Of a DNA stretch of 9,839 nt, positions 6,743 to 9,839 are shown piece after piece; position 1 is the first letter of the stretch; every line of letters begins with the position of its first letter. Below the pieces are notes generated by a model. That model worked only from the letters and a program-made list of their open reading frames with translations. It was not told where the DNA came from and made no database searches. This stretch comes from an uncultured Slackia sp. GTDB lineage: Bacteria; Actinomycetota; Coriobacteriia; Coriobacteriales; Eggerthellaceae. The translations under genes were made by a program, and so were the position numbers. The stretch is from assembly GCA_934646845.1 (NCBI GenBank), contig CAKUEV010000058.1:1-9839 (forward strand). Direction: 5' to 3'.

Positions 6743-7927
6743 CTACCGCGAAGACGCTTGCCCGGAACCGGAAAAGCCCATGGGCGCCTCGATGGCGACG
6801 GTATCGCCGACTTTCGCAAGGCTGCCGTCGCTTGGGGCAACCACGAGCTCGCGCCTTCCGTACGCATAGCTGCCCATTTGGTAATCCCCCGTCGCAAACA
6901 CCAGGCCTTCGCTCGCAATATAGAAATGGGAGCATCCGTCAAGCGGATTTTCGACATCAATGCCGCTTCCAGTCGCGGGACTGATCAAACACATATTCGT
7001 AATGTCCCTCACGACCGCGTTCGTGCTCAGAAGATCGCTCGGATCGGTGGCGAGATACGCGGTGACTGCATCGGCAACAGCCGATTTCGCCTGTTCAGGA
7101 GTGAGGCCAAAGGCGGATATCGGGTCAACGGGGTCGCCCGTTTCCAAGCTGTAAGCGCACCCCGTTACCGTCGTCGAACCATGCGGGCCCCATCCTGTGT
7201 CGTAGCGCTGGTCGCGCACGCATACGATATCGTTATCGATATAGGTCAGCGTAATGGAGCGCTGTTGACATATGAATACGATGGCGCCTCCCATGTCTTC
7301 CGCGGTGTCGGGGGTTGCATTCGTCTTCTCGACATCGGTGCGCATGGATTCCTCGAGGGCAGCGTTAATCTTGTCGACCGCATCGCTTTGCGCCGAAGCC
7401 TCGATGTGCGGATAGTACCACTTCTGCGCCTCGCGTTTGCCCGGCGCATCATATGGGTCGACCGGCACGCTCACATCCATCGAGCGAGTTTCAACCGAAT
7501 ACGTGATTTCCTCGGGCGCTTCGACAATTTGCTCGTTTTGGATCTGCTGCGCAGGGAGCCACACATCGGTGTAAACGCGGTAGGCGGCGTATGCGGTGCC
7601 TGCGGCAAGGGCCATGGCCAACGCGACCAACACGACCATCGGCACACGACGACGCGAGCGATGCTTCGTGGCATTTACTGCGCCACGCAAGGTTTCGGGG
7701 TGCTTTGACGAGGCGCTGTTTTGAGGCGCCGAAGACGCGACCGTCGGCTCGACGACCCTCGCGGGCACGGTGCCGCATGCGGCAGCTTCCTCAGACGAAG
7801 TTGTCGGCGAGGCGCTCTCCGCGGGCGCAGCAGCCGCCGCGGGCGCAACCGCCACCACTGGCTTTCCGCAGTTCACGCAGAACCTCGCATCGTGAGGAAG
7901 CTTCGCGCCGCATTTCGTGCAATACAT
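6743..7927 (-). CDS. Zinc-ribbon membrane protein with RsiV-like DUF3298 outer domain
   Basis: A 394-residue protein. An N-terminal zinc ribbon (C3, C6, C17, C20) is followed by an Ala/Pro/Ser-rich linker (about 25-85), a basic patch KHRSRRR (88-94) and one hydrophobic helix (about 97-117). The outer part from about 140 onward resembles the DUF4163/DUF3298 pair of Bacillus RsiV: RYDTGWGPHGSTTVTG (241-256), FGLTPEQAKSAV (273-284, the sensor-like helix after the strand block) and the closing FYIASEGLVFATGDYQMG then YGRREL (335-361). In RsiV this domain binds lysozyme and controls a sigma factor; here no sigma factor is adjacent and the cytoplasmic part is a ribbon, so cell-envelope or ligand sensing is inference. 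The start has GGAGGG seven bases upstream. It is divergent from the gene at 8118. Confidence 0.87.
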   Translation of the reverse strand: MYCTKCGAKLPHDARFCVNCGKPVVAVAPAAAAAPAESASPTTSSEEAAACGTVPARVVEPTVASSAPQNSASSKHPETLRGAVNATKHRSRRRVPMVVLVALAMALAAGTAYAAYRVYTDVWLPAQQIQNEQIVEAPEEITYSVETRSMDVSVPVDPYDAPGKREAQKWYYPHIEASAQSDAVDKINAALEESMRTDVEKTNATPDTAEDMGGAIVFICQQRSITLTYIDNDIVCVRDQRYDTGWGPHGSTTVTGCAYSLETGDPVDPISAFGLTPEQAKSAVADAVTAYLATDPSDLLSTNAVVRDITNMCLISPATGSGIDVENPLDGCSHFYIASEGLVFATGDYQMGSYAYGRRELVVAPSDGSLAKVGDTVAIEAPMGFSGSGQASSR

Positions 7928-8117
7928 GCCTGACCCTCCATTTGGATTCGCTTCTTTTCGCTCGGTATTGTAAGCCCTGACGTATCAGACGCATGCAACG
8001 GCCGCACTATGCGCGCATGCCTCCACGATTTTTTTACCCGATTTATTCCCCTTTTCAGGAACACGCCCTTTGACTATTCTTGCATCGTTAAAACAATCCC
8101 CAACGAAAAGAGGGGCC
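7928..8117. promoter_or_regulatory. Divergent promoter region between two zinc-ribbon genes
   Basis: This 190-bp region separates divergent starts at 7927 (minus) and 8118 (plus). The plus side has copy B of the shared box and a possible -10 TATTCT (8076-8081). A TTGACT at 8070-8075 is a near-consensus -35, but no good -10 follows it at 17 bp. The minus side has a possible -10 TACAAT near 7968-7973 without a matching -35. Exact start sites cannot be fixed from sequence. Confidence 0.4.
8032..8055 (+). promoter_or_regulatory. Shared 24-bp box, copy B, upstream of a zinc-ribbon gene
   Basis: It begins TTTTACCCG, repeats CCC 11 bp later and ends in TTTT, agreeing with copy A (3450-3473) in 19 of 24 positions. 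It lies 62 bp before the start codon at 8118, against 60 bp for copy A. It sits in a divergent intergenic region, so it could also act on the minus-strand zinc-ribbon gene at 7927. Confidence 0.45.
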
Positions 8118-8987
8118 ATGTATTGCAGCCATTGCGGAACAGAAAACGAGAACGCGGCGAAGTTTTGCCGCCAATGCGGAAACGCGCTCCAGGCAAACGC
8201 GCAATCGAATAGCGCGCCGTCGGCGTTTGACCAGGAAATCAGCGCAAGCAAAGGCCGACAGAGCGTCGCGAATTTCCTTCGTGCATTTCAAGCCCACGTT
8301 GCCCCGCAAGCTAAAAACTATAGCGTCCTCAACGCCCAATGCTCCCAGATGGAGATGCTTGAACGACAGCGCGCCGACTTCGAGAAGCGCGTAAAATCAC
8401 CCGCACTCCTCATCTTAGGCATAGTGCTCATCGTGCTGGGCATTGGCCTGATTGCTTCGTTCGTTTCTTATATGCAAGCGCACATCGACGAGGCGGTCAT
8501 CATCGAGAACCCAACACTTGCCGATTACTTTGACAACCTTGTCGCGCTGCTGTTCCTCGCCGGCCCCCTTATCATCGGCGGCATCATCATTGCGATTTTC
8601 ATCGTCCGCAAGGCGCGCGCGCCAAAAACTCGCGCGAAATTCGACAGCCAATACGCTCAGGCCAAATCGGCGGCCCAGACAGCCGCCAACGAAATTTGGC
8701 ACAACTACGAGTCGTTCGCAAACCACCAGCTCGTGGCATTCAAGTACGCCAGCCCCTGGCTGCTCGACGCTTTAGCCCGCATCGTAGCCGACGGCAAGGC
8801 CAATACGCTCACCCAGGCAATTCAGTATTTCGAGAACGAATGCTACCAACAGGAAATGAAAGGCATCGCGAACGCGAACCTCTACGCAACGCAAGAGGTT
8901 CTTGAACAGACGAAATCTATCCAACGCCAGATTGCATACATTGGAGTCACAAGCACCATTGGCGCAATTGGGGCATGGCGCAACTAG
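8118..8987 (+). CDS. Zinc-ribbon membrane protein with two helices and cytoplasmic tail
   Basis: A 289-residue protein of unknown function. The first 22 residues are the same type of ribbon as in the other two membrane proteins (C3, C6, C17, C20; MYCSHCG then FCRQCG). An amphipathic, charged stretch follows (about 45-93). Two hydrophobic helices (about 94-117 and 141-164) bracket a short acidic outer loop. The rest (165-289) is helical, with Ala/Gln/Glu-rich segments that could form coiled coils, and should be cytoplasmic together with the ribbon. The frame opens 16 codons earlier, but MYCSHCG is the standard ribbon start and AAAAGAGGGG lies just before it. It converges with the gene at 9021-9437, with 33 bp between stops. 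No enzyme motif is visible; a scaffold or sensing role is speculation. Confidence 0.85.
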   Translation: MYCSHCGTENENAAKFCRQCGNALQANAQSNSAPSAFDQEISASKGRQSVANFLRAFQAHVAPQAKNYSVLNAQCSQMEMLERQRADFEKRVKSPALLILGIVLIVLGIGLIASFVSYMQAHIDEAVIIENPTLADYFDNLVALLFLAGPLIIGGIIIAIFIVRKARAPKTRAKFDSQYAQAKSAAQTAANEIWHNYESFANHQLVAFKYASPWLLDALARIVADGKANTLTQAIQYFENECYQQEMKGIANANLYATQEVLEQTKSIQRQIAYIGVTSTIGAIGAWRN

Positions 8988-9020
8988 CCACCGCAAAAGC
9001 GCGTATATCTCGAGCGCGTC

Positions 9021-9437
9021 TTACGACTTCTTCATGACCTCGGTTTTGCATTTCGGGCACACGATGCGCATCGTGCCTTTGCCGCGCGGAATAGAAAGAA
9101 TTTGCCCGCACCCTTTGCACCGGAAGTATTTCGTGGTCTTGCGATTCACGTACATGGTGTCGAGCATATTCCACCAACGCTTTGGCTTCGCCGATGCTGC
9201 AAGCCACTTCTGGTTCTCTTTTTCTCGTGCCGCGATGTTTTTGGAATAGCAGCGCACGCAGCATACGATAAGCAGGATAAACGACGCCCACGAAAGCACG
9301 CGCCATCCAAACAGGATTTCAAGCACCATGCAGATCACGGAAGTCACGAGCAACGCGACATTGAAATTATCCATGCCGCGACGGCCGACCATGAAAGCGC
9401 CGATTTTATACGGCAATTGCGCGAAGAAGTTTTTCAT
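9021..9437 (-). CDS. Small two-helix membrane protein with C-terminal zinc ribbon
   Basis: A 138-residue protein resembling a conserved, uncharacterised membrane family of Gram-positive anaerobes. The N-terminus has the characteristic short segment FMVGRRGMDNFN (15-26), then two hydrophobic helices (about 27-43 and 47-63). A basic, Trp-containing linker follows (64-105), then a C-terminal ribbon with C107, C110, C127 and C130 around IPRGKGTMRIVCPKCKTE. The orientation of ribbon and membrane part is the reverse of the three neighbours. AGGAAGGA lies five to seven bases before the ATG, the strongest ribosome-binding site in the window. No catalytic residues are apparent and function is unknown. 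Confidence 0.88.
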   Translation of the reverse strand: MKNFFAQLPYKIGAFMVGRRGMDNFNVALLVTSVICMVLEILFGWRVLSWASFILLIVCCVRCYSKNIAAREKENQKWLAASAKPKRWWNMLDTMYVNRKTTKYFRCKGCGQILSIPRGKGTMRIVCPKCKTEVMKKS

Positions 9438-9538
9438 GAGCGTCCTTCCTCATATGCAGATATTTGAACAAGTAAGAGCATAGGTATTTACGCGCTGGTG
9501 ATCGCAGGCTGTTGAAAAGCCGTCACCGGCGCGCGGCG

Positions 9539-9587
9539 CATGCGACGAAACCGCCATATTCCACCGCGCGGAAGCCCATGTCGCATG
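9539..9587. repeat. Hairpin overlapping the left arm of the inverted-repeat element
   Basis: CATGCGAC (9539-9546) is the exact reverse complement of GTCGCATG (9580-9587), with a 33-base loop containing GCGCGG/CCGCGC segments that could pair further. Its right arm overlaps the first five bases of the 26-bp repeat arm, so in RNA the two foldings would compete at that edge. Confidence 0.45.
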
Positions 9588-9730
9588 AAAACGCACGAAG
9601 TGCGTACCCTTTGCGCCAAACTCAAGTTGTAGAAAGCATTCGCCCCATAAAACCCCAGGTCGCGTATCGTCAATTCTAAAGTGGTATACACTTTTTCAAA
9701 AGAAGGTACGCACTTCGTGCGTTTTCATGC
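9583..9730. repeat. 148-bp element with perfect 26-bp terminal inverted repeats
   Basis: Positions 9583-9608 and 9705-9730 are exact reverse complements over 26 bases, separated by 96 bp. Each arm also contains its own small dyad (CGCAC-GAA-GTGCG and its complement), so an arm can fold alone or with its partner. No target-site duplication longer than the ambiguous terminal GC is seen. The size and ends fit a miniature inverted-repeat element with no coding capacity; an alternative is a structured RNA with a 26-bp stem. No transposase is present in the window. Confidence 0.65.
9678..9694. promoter_or_regulatory. AT-rich dyad inside the inverted-repeat element
   Basis: AAAGTG (9678-9683) and CACTTT (9689-9694) flank GTATA, forming a compact operator-like dyad. 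On the minus strand a TAGAAT hexamer overlaps its outer edge with TTTGAA 16 bp upstream, so a weak promoter firing leftward is possible. Both assignments rest on pattern only. Confidence 0.25.
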
Positions 9731-9774
9731 AATGGCATTGCGAGTTTTAACGCAAAGGCGACGTTACACACGAA

Positions 9775-9804
9775 AAGGCCGCCGCCCATGCGGGCAGCGG
9801 CCTT
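9775..9804 (-). terminator. Strong GC-rich hairpin, probable terminator of a gene to the right
   Basis: AAGGCCGC and GCGGCCTT form the outer stem, with CCC/GGG pairs inside and a small loop at CCATGCGG. On the minus strand the stem is followed by TTCG after the closing TT, giving a short CCTTTTCG tail; on the plus strand the tail is poorer. It lies about 30 bases past a minus-strand TAA (9834-9836), consistent with terminating a gene entering from the right edge. Confidence 0.5.
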
Positions 9805-9839
9805 CGAAATGCAACTACGTTCGCAGCCGGCGCTTACAG

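Larger units (their letters stand above)
9438..9839. other. 402-bp region without a convincing gene, rich in inverted repeats
   Basis: No frame here has a credible start, ribosome-binding site and protein-like composition; the longest (9488-9691, minus, 67 codons) runs through repeat arms. The region holds the 148-bp inverted-repeat element (9583-9730), an overlapping hairpin (9539-9587), an AT-rich dyad (9678-9694), the palindrome GCAATG-G-CATTGC (9729-9741) and a terminator-like hairpin (9775-9804). A minus-strand TAA at 9834-9836 might end a gene entering from the right, but too little is visible to call it. Confidence 0.6.

Noticed and set aside
6662..7708. A 348-codon plus-strand frame opposite the zinc-ribbon/DUF3298 gene
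   Set aside because: Antisense shadow: Arg/His-rich composition, no recognisable domain and no ribosome-binding site, while the opposite strand encodes recognisable domains.
3446..8055. The two CCC/T-rich boxes, considered as CRISPR or transposon repeats
   Set aside because: Only two imperfect copies 4.6 kb apart, both at a fixed distance from gene starts, which fits regulatory sites better.
9488..9691. A 67-codon minus-strand frame starting MYTTLELTIRDL in the right-edge region
   Set aside because: No ribosome-binding site, and part of it is the inverted-repeat arm and GC palindromes.

Overview
The window looks like a chromosomal segment from a Gram-positive actinobacterium, most plausibly a gut-type member of the Coriobacteriia/Eggerthellaceae. 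That placement is inference. It rests on the moderately high GC content with GC-ending codons from about 2.3 kb onward, a short single-domain Ppx/GppA protein, and several membrane proteins with an N-terminal zinc ribbon, a type common in this class. No rRNA, tRNA, IS element or CRISPR array was recognised.

Left block (1-2260): three genes on the minus strand in an AT-richer stretch. In transcription order they are a radical SAM/SPASM enzyme of the peptide-maturase type (873-2135), a four-helix DUF2975 membrane protein (257-784) and a Cro/C1-type helix-turn-helix regulator (251 to beyond the left edge). The last two form the familiar YoaS/YozG-like membrane protein plus regulator pair. A consensus -10 box lies inside a 9-bp inverted repeat upstream of the radical SAM gene. 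No convincing precursor peptide is visible, so the substrate is unknown or lies outside the window.

Middle and right (2376-9437): GC-richer DNA. A ppx-like gene (2376-3302, minus) is followed by five genes of which every one encodes a four-cysteine metal-binding motif. Three are membrane proteins starting with the same C-X2-C-X10-C-X2-C ribbon but with unrelated remaining parts: a large Ser/Thr-rich outer domain (3534-4946, plus), an RsiV-like DUF3298 outer domain (6743-7927, minus) and two central helices with a cytoplasmic helical tail (8118-8987, plus). A fourth (9021-9437, minus) has two helices and a C-terminal ribbon. A soluble protein with a CxxC...CxxxC finger (5095-6444, minus) sits between them. 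The two plus-strand genes share a 24-bp box (19 of 24 bases identical) at almost the same distance from the start codon, built like an 11-bp direct repeat, so they may be co-regulated. Because strands alternate, this is a cluster rather than one operon.

Right edge (9438-9839): no convincing gene. It contains a 148-bp segment bounded by perfect 26-bp inverted repeats, an overlapping alternative hairpin, an internal AT-rich dyad, a small palindrome and a strong GC-rich terminator-like hairpin. It may be a miniature mobile element or a structured RNA. The most unusual items are this element, the shared box with the zinc-ribbon cluster, and the orphan radical SAM maturase.
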